From positions 762,001 through 826,000 of the forward strand of contig JAEMWC010000010.1 in assembly GCA_016490735.1 (NCBI GenBank): DNA of 64,000 nucleotides. The letters are read 5' to 3'. The position numbers and the translations under genes were made by a program. Every line of letters begins with the position of its first letter. The stretch's first letter is position 1. The notes under the pieces are model-generated. The model was not told the origin of the DNA. It did not search any database and saw only the letters and a program-made list of their open reading frames with translations. The DNA is from Pachyseris speciosa (lineage: Eukaryota > Cnidaria > Anthozoa > Scleractinia > Pachyseridae). Shown here piece by piece: positions 53,321-64,000 of the stretch.

Positions 53321-54115
53321 TTATCTTTAAGAGATGTGCTATTTTTGAGATGACTTCTGTCATTGCATTTTAAAACGAAGTCTCGGGGGCATGCTAGTTT
53401 CCAGTATATTGCTTACAGGACGAGAGAAGATTGGATTCGAGGCAAGAAAAAAAAAAAACGAAACGAACTCTGATGAAATACTTAAGATAAAGGCTTCCGC
53501 GAACAAGGGAATATTTTCGCAGATTTGCTGTTTGTCCTAAACATTTTTCAGCTGAGGAAACAGAAAACATTCTGTCAAAATGTGTCTGAAACAAAATAAA
53601 AAAATTTCAACGTGAAGGACCTTGTTTCCCTCGTTTGCAGGCCAGTTAGCACTTTGTTGTTGACACATGCCGTCAACAGTGCTAGAGAACGTTTTTTTGA
53701 CGAACAAACACATTGAGCAGAAACCTCCTTTCCAGGATCCCTCGAGGAAGGAAGAAAGATGACTGGGAATGATAATGATGACAAGTGTTTTCAAACACCG
53801 TAGCTTTGCCTTCCTGCAATAATACCGAAGGCGGTTAAACAATGAACTCAAATCAAAGGTGACCTTTGTATCCCTTTCATACTTTAACACAACGTTTGAG
53901 ACCTAACACAAAAATGTGGATCAAAAATGGATGGAATGCTCGAGAGAGTCCATGTCCCTGAAAAATTGAGGCGTGCAATAACACGAAGAGTCATTATTGA
54001 ACCTTTTTCTCAGATCGCCTTTGTCGCCGTCGTACTTTTCTTCTAAACATTAACAGGAGCCGCCCGGGTTCCAGTGTCCTCATTGGCGTCAACTCTTCTT
54101 CTGTGTGTTCCGTCT

Positions 54116-54142
54116 TTAAGTTCTTCCTTTAAAGAAACCACA
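54116..54142 (-). CDS. Integrin alpha terminal exon: CGFFKGRT tail
   Basis: After the acceptor TCAACAG (54144-54143) the phase-0 frame reads CGFFKGRT and stops at TAA 54118-54116. Joined to ALYK this gives LYKCGFFKGRT, the conserved membrane-proximal motif KxGFFKR with Arg replaced by Gly. The cytoplasmic tail would be only about nine residues. The motif, acceptor and phase support it; transcript evidence would confirm that no alternative tail exon is used. Confidence 0.75.
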   Translation of the reverse strand, partial: CGFFKGRT

Positions 54143-57100
54143 CTGTTGACAGAAAAATAAGAATTTTCATTTCATTTCTTCTTCCAGGAAGACCATGACC
54201 CGGAGTCCTCACACGTGTTACATCCTTGAGTCAACCATTTCCAGTGTATTTTAATTTTTAGAACTGTAATTCTCCGTATTCATAAGATGAGTCAGACCAG
54301 CTTGACCTAAGCGCCTTGTAAAGATAACTTTGCAGATATACCCTTTGTGACCGCAAAATCCGGTATAACTACATAATCCAGTACTAATCCCAGTCGGTTC
54401 AGTTGTTTGTACGCAGTAAGGTTCCAGGAGTAAAAAATTTTAAAAGTTAGGTAACAATGCGTTGTTAGAGGCGCCTTTGTTTTTGTCTTTTCTCTTCCCA
54501 CAATTCCAAGCAAGCGTGGCCAATTTACCATTTAAATTTCGGTTGGGAATTTTCGTTCGGAAGGAACGATATGTGTTGTTTACCATTTTTACCAATTTCG
54601 GGATTGTCGCTTCGCGCCCGCTGACTGGATAGGTTACGCTCGGCCAAAAGCCAAGAGGACTGAAACTAGTGCGAAACGTAGAAACTTGTAAACGGTAAAT
54701 TTTCCAGTGGGACGAATCTATAAAACGTTTACCATTTGTATCCCAACCGGAATTTCCGGGAATTTGTAGTAAATGGTAAAGAACCACAGTTTCGCACAGA
54801 TATTGGCCAGTAGTTGGTCAGTAGGGATAGATAAGGAGGCTGCATAAAAATCTCGATCGAACACCCACCTACGTGATGTGTTTCGAAAGTCACACGCGTT
54901 CAAGCCCAAAACAAAGGTGACTGCCAGTCATGGAAGCCCAACTTTTTAGTTTCTCTCTTCTCCTTCTCCTTGCTCTCCTCAACCTCTACGGTAATTAAGC
55001 TTACCTTGTAAAGGGCAAGTCCTGCGATTGCTAAAAGCGCAAGACCTCCGAGCACAGACACGACGTAGATCCAAATAGCCGTCTTTCGTTTGGTGGTGGG
55101 CGTGGTTCTGGGATTGGCTATCAATGTGATCTATTTAACAGCAACAATTTCGTTGTTAGTAAAGGATCCCTGCTAGTTAACTGTCCCCTAAACCAGTACC
55201 CGATCCACTTGGGAACATGAGGCCAACAGTCATATGGTTGTTGGTTTTCTTTACTGAGCTGAGGCTGCCCTGGTCGTTAGCTTATCGCCCAAGTTTAATT
55301 TTCACTCTGTACCGATTCTTGTCTCACCAAGGATTAAAGATGGCTTGAGAAAGTAAATCAACCACTAGAAGGAGTTTCACATCAGCACTCCAACACCTGT
55401 GGCCTGTCAACAGGCTCGTTACGGGGGGGGGGGGTGAGGGCACGCGGAAGGAAACAAAATTCGGGGAGCCGAGCAAAGCCTCGCCCTGTCCCAGGCCTCG
55501 CTCGGCTCGTGGATGTTTCACCCCAAGCCGCTCGCTTCAATTGTCCAACCCCTACTAAGAAACCCACAAGGAAGCCAAAAACACCTGTAATTCTTTCAAA
55601 CTTGGAAATACACTTGGCTTCGCGTTGTTCTTTCATGGAGTGGGAAGGATAAAAGGATCACAGTGAAAGTGTCATAGGCATGCCTACCTTATACTCGTTG
55701 TTGTCCTTTTCCGGTTCAGGAACAGAGGAGGACGGTATGACTTCAGCGGTGGTGGTGAAGCTAACGGAACCAGCTTCTGCCTACAAATAAAAAGACGAAA
55801 CTAAATGAACAACATAAAGACTGAACAAAAACGAAAACAAAGAAACCGCATTGAACGCGTCCATTTTAAACGGCTCAGAATAGGACCAATCATTGACAAC
55901 GAAACTTATTCTGACACCACAGCTCCCGTCACCTCGACACACCACACCAAACAACGCTGCTACGAAACACACACTGCCACCGCCCTACATCACAAAACAA
56001 TCCCCTCCCCACCTCACCCCCGCAGTACTCCACACCTCGACACCCCACACCAAACCAAATTGGTACCAACCACACCTTCATACCACCCAACAACACAAAG
56101 CATCTCACCGTACCGTTCCAAATCACACTACACTTAATTACACTTAACGGCCGTGGGAGGTGACGGTAAACACTCGTGAGAGACAGGGTTGTGTCCCGCG
56201 GGATGTAGTACCTTGATGAGTGTGTTCTGCCATAGACGGTATGCCATTTGTATCTGGACTTCACCCCCTCCCTTCATTCTGCCCAGGTAACAGGGAACCT
56301 TGAGGCATATCAGAGCGCTGTCAGATTCACAAGGCTGAAAAAAAAAAAGAAAGAAAACGATTAGCATTCGTTAAAATCGCTCTCAACAACAAAAAATAAC
56401 ATGTAAACTTGCTCACAGCCACTTTCTCAATTTATTTGAATGATTATCAATAAGGTAGTGCCATTTTCCAACTAGTTGAAAAGAAGGAATCGCTATTTCC
56501 TCGAGTTATCTTTGGCGGGAACATTATTCTTGCCCCAGGACTCCGCAATTTTTATGATGCTGTATTCAACCCCTGACTAAGAGATCACAGGCACTGGGTA
56601 CAAGCTTGGGTTTTCCACGCCTAAGAACTATAAAGGTAATTCATAGTACACACCAGTTCTTCATTTTTAGGCACCACGTCACGTTTCGGTTTTTCCGAGT
56701 TAGATTCGGGTGCTTGGTCCGTTGGACTGGAATTGTTTCTGAGCTGAAAAGTCAAAATAAGGGTAGAAAGGTGAAGGCTTTCCAGTCTCATAAATAGCTA
56801 TTTGTAAATGGTGTAACATGGCTGAACGTACGGGTTTAATGTGACTACTTGATGTTCCCTGTTATCACTCAAACCTGACATTACTAATCCATGTTGTTTA
56901 AAATATAAATCTTCAACTGATACATGACAGCAAAATAAATGACTTTCTGACAGATAGTCAGAATGAATGAATGAATGAATGAATGAATGAATGAACTGAG
57001 TTTTGAGGTTTGCTTTTTGTCATGAAGAATACACTTGCGAAATTCGACATCTTTTTCTCATGCTCTCAATCACAAATTAGAAATTTGAAATTGCGCTTTT

Positions 57101-58776
57101 AAAATTGGGCATGTGCATAGCAGGGTGACTGCGCAGGAGGAAAAAAGGTAAATTCTTCTACAAAAACTTTCTCTTTCTCTCTTGGCGCTCCGCGCCACGT
57201 CCCACGCGCCCCTTCAGCATGTTCAGTTTGTAGCGCCCGCAAGTCAAGCTCAGCGCTACAGCGAATCCAATTGCCAGGCTGAAAAAGCATATTACTAACC
57301 TGAAGATTTAGAGGGTTGGTCTTTATATTACAGCTTCCTGCGTTCCCCAGAACCTACGGTGAAGCGAAACATAACAACAATTACAGTGAATTGAATGACA
57401 CGACAGCAGCGGTGGCAGCATAACCGGATTTGATTCTCGACCAATCTGGAGCCAACTCGAAGTCAGTCGTTATTTTTCTAGCGAAACCTTTTATGTTCTT
57501 GGTACTGCTTACAGTTTTCAATTGCTTGTGAACGTAAATGTCTTTTGCGCCCGAGTGGAGGTGTTGCATGCTTCTCCGCGTTCGACACCGGTTGCATACT
57601 AGTACTACTGGCATGTACTCGCGCGATACAGTTTGCATGCTTTCCTAGCTCGAGAATAGTTACATACTTCCAGTCCTTAATACCGCTTAAATGTTTAAAC
57701 GCTAAACTCAGTTTGCAATGGTTGTGCGGCACAATTTCGTATGATGATTGGCAAATTGCGTTAACAACACACACCGTATACCCGCCAAACCTTTGTCGTC
57801 AAGGGATCAGAGCGACACCTTCTCAAGCTAGAAATCATTCTGAGCTGGCTTTGTGTCCATGTTACTATGCTCACCTGAACGTCAGTCAGATAAAGTAAAC
57901 AGTTTGGCTCTTCTACTGTTTTGTTTTTAAATGGAACCATGACTGTCACTTCTGTGTACTCAACTGGACTGGGACCATTATTCCGCACCTAAAACAGGTT
58001 AAAACAGGAATTATTAAACAGCTCTTGTGATTAATCTTCTTGAAAATTCGGTTTGGGCGGTCCTTGAATCGTATGAAAGGCGTTTATTCTGCGGCATTTT
58101 GTAACAGTTTACGCATTTTGTAACGACGATTGCAGCAGTTGGTACTAATGTGCGCGTTTTGTAATAAAGGGTGCAGCATTTTATAATTGCGTATACTTAC
58201 AAATATTGCAAAATGCTACAGCCCTTATTACAAGTTGGATTTTTTACAAAATGCTGCACCATGAGACGATTTTGCTACTTAGGCTGGGTTCGGATCTTAT
58301 CAAATAAGTAAAATCACTTAATCTTTTCCTTTGACATTTCTTTAATAATGCGCTTAGAGCGACTTTCAATTGAGCGTCGAAAGTAATTATGGTTTTGCTT
58401 TGGTTTTGCATTGCTTCGCTCTGTGATTGGCCAGGAAAACTCACACCACTTTCACGTTTTGCACGCGCGTATTTTCCCGCGCTTTACGCCGGCTACATGC
58501 AATTGCTTCGTATTCTGATTGGCTCATTGCACTGCTTACTTCTGTTGTGATTGGCTGGAGTTATTACTTTGGTTTTGGTTTTACGACACTTAATTGAAAA
58601 GCGCTCTAAAGAGTTAATGTCAAAGTGAAACCAATTTTGCGCAACCTAAATATGCACACACAAAATGTCAGTTGCAAATTACCGTTATGATGTGTTTCAC
58701 AGAAGGCCCAATGCTGATCAGATCTTTCACATCGGAAGCTTTGTCACTGTACACCACTTGATCCGGTCTAGAGGTA
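54116..58776 (-). CDS. Integrin alpha chain, 3' part (8 exons)
   Basis: C-terminal ectodomain, membrane segment and tail of an integrin alpha subunit, the adhesion receptor chain that pairs with a beta subunit. Exons in transcript order: 58776-58683, 57988-57875, 57353-57300, 56743-56654, 56334-56212, 55780-55688, 55130-55005, 54142-54116. All phases are 0 except the leading base at 58776. Diagnostic blocks: KHIITVRNNGPSPVEYTEVT, LLYLTDVQ, CLKVPCYLGRMKGG then YRLWQNTLI, and the membrane exon. The 5' exons (beta-propeller, thigh, calf-1) were not recognised up to 64,000 and are probably upstream of the window. Because the GPCR lies between, it may be nested in an integrin intron. Confidence 0.88.
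55005..55130 (-). CDS. Integrin alpha transmembrane exon
   Basis: Forty-two codons: a Thr/Lys-rich juxtamembrane stretch, then the membrane helix IWIYVVSVLGGLALLAIAGL followed by ALYK. The donor is AAG|GTAAGC at 55004. If the intron were retained, translation would continue for about 30 residues rich in Glu and Lys to a stop near 54900. This is less likely because the GFFK motif lies in the next exon. Confidence 0.9.
56654..56743 (-). CDS. Integrin alpha exon with furin-type cleavage site
   Basis: Thirty codons, phase 0/0, reading LRNNSSPTDQAPESN and then SEKPKRDVVPKNEEL. KPKR followed by Asp is a dibasic proprotein-convertase site at the place where many integrin alpha chains are cut into heavy and light chains. 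NNSS adds a possible N-glycosylation site. The next exon (56334-56212) supplies the light-chain Cys pair CESDSALICLKVPCYLG. Confidence 0.88.
56963..56997. repeat. (GAAT)n microsatellite
   Basis: Eight or more GAAT units in an integrin alpha intron. Confidence 0.93.
58352..58610. mobile_element. CAATTGAGTGTCG-family element, full copy
   Basis: Left TTAGAGCGACTTTCAATTGA then GCGTCGAAAGTAATT; right TTTACGACACTTAATTGAAA then AGCGCTCTAAA. It lies just 3' of the splice acceptor side of the exon 58776-58683, in the intron to 57988. Confidence 0.85.
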
Positions 58777-59977
58777 CTGAAAATAATAAAAACCAAATGC
58801 TTGAATGAGTTACAATCACTTCAGTAACGTTGAGTGTTATTCTAAATGAAATGTTTAATTTGTCATGAACTGGATTTACTTATAGCCGAAAAGGATGGAG
58901 ATACGTTTAGGGAAGGGAGATAAGCTCGGTTGACCCTTGAAAACATGAGTAGCGCGGCCGGGCCACGGAAAGTGACTGGCTATTCGACGCAAAATTTCCC
59001 ACGCTGTTAAGAGCATAGGTTCCGTTTTTCCTATCCACGCTACACCGGCATCAGATGACAACGGACTACCAAATGGATTTCATCACAACGGTTCTAATAA
59101 ATGAATCGTAGACGGTCCATAAACACGCAAAAAACGAACTTGGCCAATATCCCGCCATCTTGACCTCACGCTTGGCCAATAACCCGTATGTACCAGAGTC
59201 AAAAAAGCTTCCTCAGCCATAACAATTGATTTTGGGAGTCGAACTCCAAACTCCAAACTCCAGAACACTAAAGAAGGTAACTAAAAAGTTCCTCGTGTTC
59301 TTCCACAAACTCTGTGCAAATATAGAATAGTTTATTCCGCCATGCCAGTTCAAATTAAATGAATGCTTGGAAGAGTGTAGCTCGAGCTACACAGATTATT
59401 TTTTAACACTGTAAGGTATTCTTTCTTTTCCTCATTTTCTCTATTAATATAACACCGCCTTTCCATATCTTGATCCTATACTTCTATTTACCAATTTAAT
59501 CAATAGTAAATCTTTATTCACTTTTCCACCTATGTCTCCCTCAATCTACTGTATATACTTTGATGGCTTGTTTATATTAATTTCACTTATTTGTTTAGTT
59601 ATTTCTGTATAATTCACCTCTTGTATCTATTTATGATTTTTGTTTGTTTGACTTAAACCTTTTTTTTTTGCACATCTTGGTTTGTAATTCTCGCACCATT
59701 GACCTTTGCCATTTTAGCCCCTGGTTTTGGCTTATCATTGCATCTCCTTCCGTTTTGTGCTGCTGGTTGTTAATAATAATATAACCGATCCAACGACGTT
59801 CACCTGGGCTGTTCTCTTATTATAGCGATGACGACTATGGGTCCCGATAGTCCGCCAAACGTCCGAGTTCATTTACTGCGGCACCCAAATGATGTATTAT
59901 AATCACAGATGTAATTCTCGCACCATGCTGCAATGGCCTTTCAGAGATGCTGCAATGGCCTTTCAGTGCCTTAAAGG

Positions 59978-60139
59978 TTTAGCGCGCTTTTGCACGCGCG
60001 CATTTTCCCGTGCTTGGCGGCGGCTACATGTAATCGTTACGAATTCTGATTGGTTCATTGCGCCGTTTACGTCTGTTGTGATTGGCCAGAGTAATTGCTT
60101 AGCTTTGGTTTTAAGACAATCAGTTTGAAATTGCTCTAT
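59978..60139. repeat. CAATTGAGTGTCG-family element, left-truncated
   Basis: Internal part and right end of the family (GGCTACATGTAATCG, GATTGGTTCATTGCGC, TTTTAAGACAATCAGTTTGA then AATTGCTCTA). It abuts the next element at 60135, which appears to have inserted at its edge. Confidence 0.6.
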
Positions 60140-60391
60140 AGAGGCCTTCCAAGGGGTGGTCTGGTGTCGCTTTGTCGCTCGTTTACGACTGTCTGTCGCT
60201 CGTTTCGTTAGGGACAAATGTCGCTGTCGCAACGAAAACTAAGAGGAATGGAAAGTGAATTGTCGCTGTCGCAAACTGTCGCGCGTTTTCTGCCGATTTC
60301 TGTCAGTTGTCGGTGTTTTGGGAGACGATTGTCGCCTGTTTCCGGAGCCATGTTGCTTGTCGCTTCTACCCCTTGGAAGGCCTCTCTATAG
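60135..60391. mobile_element. Element with GAGGCCTTCCAAGGGGT ends
   Basis: Terminal inverted repeats CTATAGAGGCCTTCCAAGGG and CCTTGGAAGGCCTCTCTATA. The interior is rich in TGTCGCT repeats. A diverged copy in the opposite orientation is at about 22031-22212. Confidence 0.8.
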
Positions 60392-60393
60392 TT

Positions 60394-60702
60394 AACAATT
60401 ATTCACCGTAGTGGAGTTGAATAGCGGTGGATATTTACCGAGCCGCGAAGCGGCGAAGTAAATATCCACCACTTTCACCGACACTGAGGTGAATAATTGT
60501 TTTAGTATATACCACACAATTTGAATAACTAGCGGACCAAAACATGATTACTTTATGTGTGACAATACACCGACAAGCGGTCGGAAACTTTAAAATCTCG
60601 CGCGCCGGCTGCTCGGAGGTGAATAGTACTTTGCTAATCACCTCCGAGTTAACCAATCAGATCGCGCAAAAAGCACTATTCACTTGTGTGGTATATACTA
60701 AT
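60394..60702. repeat. Composite inverted-repeat element
   Basis: An inner hairpin has ACAATTATTCACC / GGTGAATAATTGT arms around GTGGATATTTAC. A second pair, TAGTATATACCACACAA (60504) and TTGTGTGGTATATACTA (60684), encloses a further GGAGGTGAATAGT / ACTATTCAC pair. No coding capacity. Confidence 0.6.
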
Positions 60703-60754
60703 CACCAATACCTTGCCTCAGTTGCTCATCACTTGCTATTCCTCGTTCTTTCAT

Positions 60755-60815
60755 TTGTTTTGACAAAGGGCTAACGCTTGAAACGCCAGCTTTGAATCCC
60801 TTTACGACAGCCAAT
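60755..60815 (+). repeat. Second Penelope-like 3' terminal fragment
   Basis: Carries GACAAAGGGCTAACGCTTGA then AACGCCAGC, matching 50691-50720. Family assignment rests on this word only. Confidence 0.45.
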
Positions 60816-62083
60816 TCATTTAATGATGCAGAAAAAATACGCTCACGTCCCAACACGCCTACTTGTGACGAATTATTAAGCGCAAAAAAAGTACACCAAG
60901 ACTGAAAATGGCATGGTATTTGTGTCCGCTGCTTTATCGATTGGTTGTCATTTAAGTTTACGTTTGTTGTTATCAAAGAGCATTTTACTAGCCTCTCGAC
61001 TATGGAAATTGGCCAGAATGGTTGAGAAAAAAAATGATCGAACAACAATCATCTAAGCCTAAAAGGGTTCACGACGAACGCTAAGAGAATCCAGCTGAAT
61101 TTAGATTTTGATTGTGAAGGTCAGGTTTGAACTCAGTTTTGACGCTCTACTTACAGTGGGATTTGTCAGGTTATAATGAACGGTAGGGCAGGTGTATCAG
61201 CGGAAAAAAATAACTTCCTGCTAGAAGGATGAAGAAAGAGAGAGTTGCATTCTGTTGCACCCAGTAAAACCAAGGAAAATGACGGGAAATTTAGTAAATG
61301 TTAAAACCTAACAACTTTGAACCACGCAAGTCATACGAGGTAACAAATTCGGTAGAAAAATTGAGCTATGTTTTGAAAACTGAAGCGGTCGACTTTCAAT
61401 GGACACCGCTAACACCCACTGGAGTAGCTATAGAGAATGAGAGGAGAGAAAGAAAACGGACCGTTGGAGAGGAAAAGCCCGAGTTAAGGAACAAGTTACA
61501 ACGAAATACTGATATACAGCTTATTCTGTTAAAACCGAGAGACAGTGCGCAAATTAAGGTTGCAGACAAATACAACTTTCCGTCGGTGATATCATTCGGT
61601 TTATTTAAATTTCTTTTCACACCAATGCAGCTTCGATCTAATAACAAGAAAATAAGTTGTATCTAGTTTGCGAAGAAAACTACAAGGGATGAAGAGAAAA
61701 TTCGGCCAAAGAACACTAAAAAACTTTTCCACAAAGTTTTAGGTGCTTATGTACAGGCACAGTTCCAAGGAACGGTGAAAAACCTATGACTTTCAAATTT
61801 ACATCAGTTCAGAATTCGATGATCGACACACCTATAACAAGCTTAGTTATTTATAACTCACTGCATATTCTTTCATCTACAAAGCAATTGTTTGTACTGA
61901 CAGAAGTGGCGATTTCAAAAAGAGATGCCTTGCTTTTCATTCTTTATGTGAATGTGAAATTCATTAATTATCGATATATTTAATTACTTTAGTTCATTTT
62001 TTTCATTGAGAATGTAGAAACAAACGAATGTACAAACGAACCAACCGCTAGCTATGTTATTTTGCGATGGAAGTTTTCAGTTT

Positions 62084-63058
62084 TTACTTGAGCTGTGGTT
62101 CTATCTGACGTTTCAAGAATCTACTAATACCCCTACGATAGTTTTCACTAAAAATAAAACAGATGCATGGATTGACGGCGCTAGCTGCGCGAGAGAGGAA
62201 CTGGGCGATGGAATGAGATACAGAGAAGTGACAGGGAATTTTACGATTCCATGCAAAGTATTTTAGTAACTTGACGACACTAAAGGGAACCCAGCACAGT
62301 GCAAACCCCAATACGACTGCAATGGCCATCTTCAGCACGTTCATGTTTCTTTTCGCTCGCTGTTGCTTAGCGTTGGCTGATCGTTCACCTGGAATCTTCT
62401 GTGTCTTGAGATTAATAAAGATGATGGAGTAAAGTACGGCCAACAAGGCGAGAGGGATGTAGAAAAACACAATAAATACTGCAAGAAAGTAATTTGCAAA
62501 GGAAGAGTACTCTCCAAAGGCTTCATTCCACAATGGGAGACAAAACAGTTGTCCTCGGTATCCAACAAGTTTGTTGGCGACCACAAATGGCGAGCAGACT
62601 GCCATCGCAATGATCCAGGTGGCGAGAATGAAGTAGGGGCACAGCCTTGACCTGATGAGTGGGGGGCGGAGAGGAAGCACCACAGCTCCAAATCGATCCA
62701 CTGCTATCAGAAGCAGACTCTGGATAGACACGATACTGGATGCGTTTATGACGACGGGAACCAGCTTACAAAAGGCCAGACCAAGAGGACCACTGATAAG
62801 CCAATGACCAGCGTACAGCCGAGCTAGCTTCCATGGGTACATTAGTATTGGATACAGCAGGTCAGACATGGCCATGTTGACAATGAAAAAATTGATTGAT
62901 TTTTTCAAAGCCTTCGTCTTGTAAACAACTATTCCTATCGAGGAATTCCCGACCAGCGAAACAACAAAGATCAGGCAGTAAGCAACGGTTTTTCCAATTT
63001 TTTCTGCTGCAGGAGGAATCGTGGCGGGGCAGCTCGATCCATTCACCGTTGTGTTCAT
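62084..63058 (-). CDS. Class A (rhodopsin-like) GPCR, intronless
   Basis: A 324-residue seven-transmembrane receptor. The N-terminus MNTTVNGSSCP has two N-glycosylation sites and no signal peptide. Landmarks: GN in TM1 (SLVGNSSIG), NMAMSD in TM2, Cys before TM3 (LAFCKLVP) and in loop 2 (QLFCLPLW) for the usual disulfide, DRF in place of DRY at the end of TM3, FYIPLALLAVLYSIIF in TM5, CWVPF in TM6, and SAVNPCICFIFSENYRRG in TM7 and helix 8. The overall pattern is peptide- or amine-receptor-like. The ligand is unknown. Intronless receptors of this kind are abundant in cnidarians. Confidence 0.92.
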   Translation of the reverse strand: MNTTVNGSSCPATIPPAAEKIGKTVAYCLIFVVSLVGNSSIGIVVYKTKALKKSINFFIVNMAMSDLLYPILMYPWKLARLYAGHWLISGPLGLAFCKLVPVVINASSIVSIQSLLLIAVDRFGAVVLPLRPPLIRSRLCPYFILATWIIAMAVCSPFVVANKLVGYRGQLFCLPLWNEAFGEYSSFANYFLAVFIVFFYIPLALLAVLYSIIFINLKTQKIPGERSANAKQQRAKRNMNVLKMAIAVVLGFALCWVPFSVVKLLKYFAWNRKIPCHFSVSHSIAQFLSRAASAVNPCICFIFSENYRRGISRFLKRQIEPQLK

Positions 63059-64000
63059 GTTTGCTGTATCTACGATAGTCCTGCTACTTCTCTCGCAAAG
63101 TCATCTGGTTCCTTAAGAAGGCGATTTCCGCTATTTATGCTTTAAAAAACTATGTTCTCTTGAATTGCAATTTGCAAAACTTAATTTTAGAACGCCAGTC
63201 ATTGGCCAAAGGAAATAGACACCTTGCCAAAACACCTCACTTGTCAAACTAAACTCCTCGTTAAAGGTTTTCGTGGGCCGTAATTAGCTTGTTCACTCAC
63301 CGACCAGTATCGACCTCGATTACTGAAAACGGCGCAGGCTCCCCTGTACTTGATTTGTCTGACCAAGTGCGTTGTGCCGCAGTCGTTTGCCAACGGTTGG
63401 TACTGTAGCAACTTTGAAGCAACTATGTGTGGTACCAGTTGTGTGTGTGAGAGGGTTTTTTTTTTTCAATTTATTCCGTACGCGACTTCCCTATTCGAAA
63501 TTTAGAGACTACAATGGAAAACGTGACGTTTGTGAAACACCTGGTTAAGATATCATTCCGTATTGGTCAATTTAGTTCACAATTGCATATTGCGAAGTTC
63601 ACGCTATTTACTTTTCGTACTGGGAAGTAAATTTGCAAGCGGAAGATGTAAATATTGAATTCGACGTCAAAAAAAAAAAAAAAGACAACACTGCAAACGA
63701 AAAGTGACCAACATAGAATGCAAATGAATTGATTTAGCTTTCGAGCTTTCGATGCCATCACGGTGCCTTAATGAAACTAATAAAGAATTTGGTTCTCAAT
63801 ATTCAGTGACATTAACAATTAACGTCACCGTCACGTGACAAAATGTTACCGGAAGTTCAAATCCCCGGTCGGGTTCTGGCAATGGATTTCAACGGCCTCT
63901 CTTATTGTCATTCTACGTTGTCCTGTTCAGTTGCTGTTATATGGAAATCTTTGAATTTTAATCCGTAGCCAGTCTCTCAAAGGACTGTTCCCAACTGCCG
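63059..64000. other. Upstream region of the GPCR gene
   Basis: No confident gene. An AT-rich stretch with TATTTATGCTTTAAAA near 63135-63150 could serve as promoter for the minus-strand receptor. A CACGTGAC E-box-like word lies near 63833. A short plus-strand frame starting at about 63842 has no recognised domain. Confidence 0.35.

Larger units (their letters stand above)
50450..54115. other. Intergenic region between convergent TBC1D5 and integrin alpha
   Basis: Both genes point into this interval, so it must contain their 3' UTRs and polyadenylation sites. Otherwise it holds repeats: a hairpin at 50517-50645, a Penelope-like 3' fragment near 50690, an inverted-repeat element at 52608-52884 and an SSR-tailed retroelement end near 53165. 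The open frames inside, such as 51684-51454 on the minus strand, have no recognisable domain. Confidence 0.6.
58777..62083. repeat. Repeat-rich spacer upstream of the visible integrin exons
   Basis: No coding exon was recognised. The interval contains two members of the CAATTGAGTGTCG inverted-repeat family (one just outside at 58352-58610, one partial at 59978-60139), an element with GAGGCCTTCCAAGGGGT ends (60135-60391), a composite inverted-repeat element (60394-60702) and a Penelope-like 3' fragment (60755-60815). It is either an integrin intron or intergenic. Confidence 0.6.

Noticed and set aside
55000..55004. Read-through of the integrin membrane exon giving a Glu/Lys-rich tail
   Set aside because: A GTAAGC donor follows LYK, and the downstream exon supplies GFFK in the right phase.
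57099..57290. Minus-strand frame CSAELDLRALQTEHAEGARG as an extra integrin exon
   Set aside because: It lies directly after the donor of exon 57353-57300, neighbouring exons join in phase without it, and it has no integrin similarity.
58876..59268. Minus-strand frames such as SSDAGVAWIGKTEPMLLTAW and MAEEAFLTLVHTGYWPSV
   Set aside because: No splice structure or domain; they look like repeat-derived sequence.
63842..64000. Start of a plus-strand gene at about 63842 (MLPEVQIPGRVLAMDFNG)
   Set aside because: The frame closes within about 45 codons, there is no domain, and no donor is convincing before the window end.
1..64000. CRISPR arrays, bacterial operons or prophage
   Set aside because: All strong genes are intron-containing animal genes. 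The regular repeats are microsatellites or minisatellites without spacer structure.

Overview
The window is animal nuclear DNA. It has multi-exon genes with GT-AG introns, many tRNA-derived SINEs, short inverted-repeat DNA elements, a Penelope-like fragment with a GIY-YIG domain, and microsatellites. The gene families (a DUF4062-NACHT-WD40 STAND protein, TBC1D5, an integrin alpha chain, a rhodopsin-like receptor) and the repeat families point to an anthozoan cnidarian, most likely a stony coral. The species is inferred from resemblance to coral repeats, not proven.

Layout. (1) About 0.36-23.18 kb, minus strand: a NACHT and WD-repeat protein of the NWD1/NWD2 type, 20 exons assembled by domain content and matching splice phase. 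Its last exon(s) lie beyond base 1. (2) 23.18-24.20 kb: a roughly 1 kb divergent intergenic region. (3) 24.20-50.45 kb, plus strand: TBC1D5, the Rab7 GTPase-activating protein of retromer and autophagy traffic, with both catalytic fingers intact. One short N-terminal exon could not be found. (4) 50.45-54.1 kb: intergenic, mostly mobile-element debris. (5) 54.1-58.8 kb, minus strand: the 3' part of an integrin alpha gene, with calf-domain end, furin-like cleavage site, membrane segment and a very short GFFKG tail. Upstream exons were not found and probably lie beyond 64 kb. (6) 62.08-63.06 kb, minus strand: an intronless class A GPCR of 324 residues, upstream of the integrin fragment and on the same strand.

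The genes do not form one pathway. The most informative points are: a small transposon-like element that inserted into a splice donor of the NACHT-WD gene and duplicated it in its 9-bp target site; a one-base frameshift in a G run within a NACHT-WD exon; an N-terminal myristoylation-like sequence on the NACHT-WD protein; a GC-AG intron and a conserved LIR-like motif in TBC1D5; and the altered GFFKR motif of the integrin. Introns and spacers carry at least twelve repeat families, several with clear terminal inverted repeats and TTAA or TA target sites.
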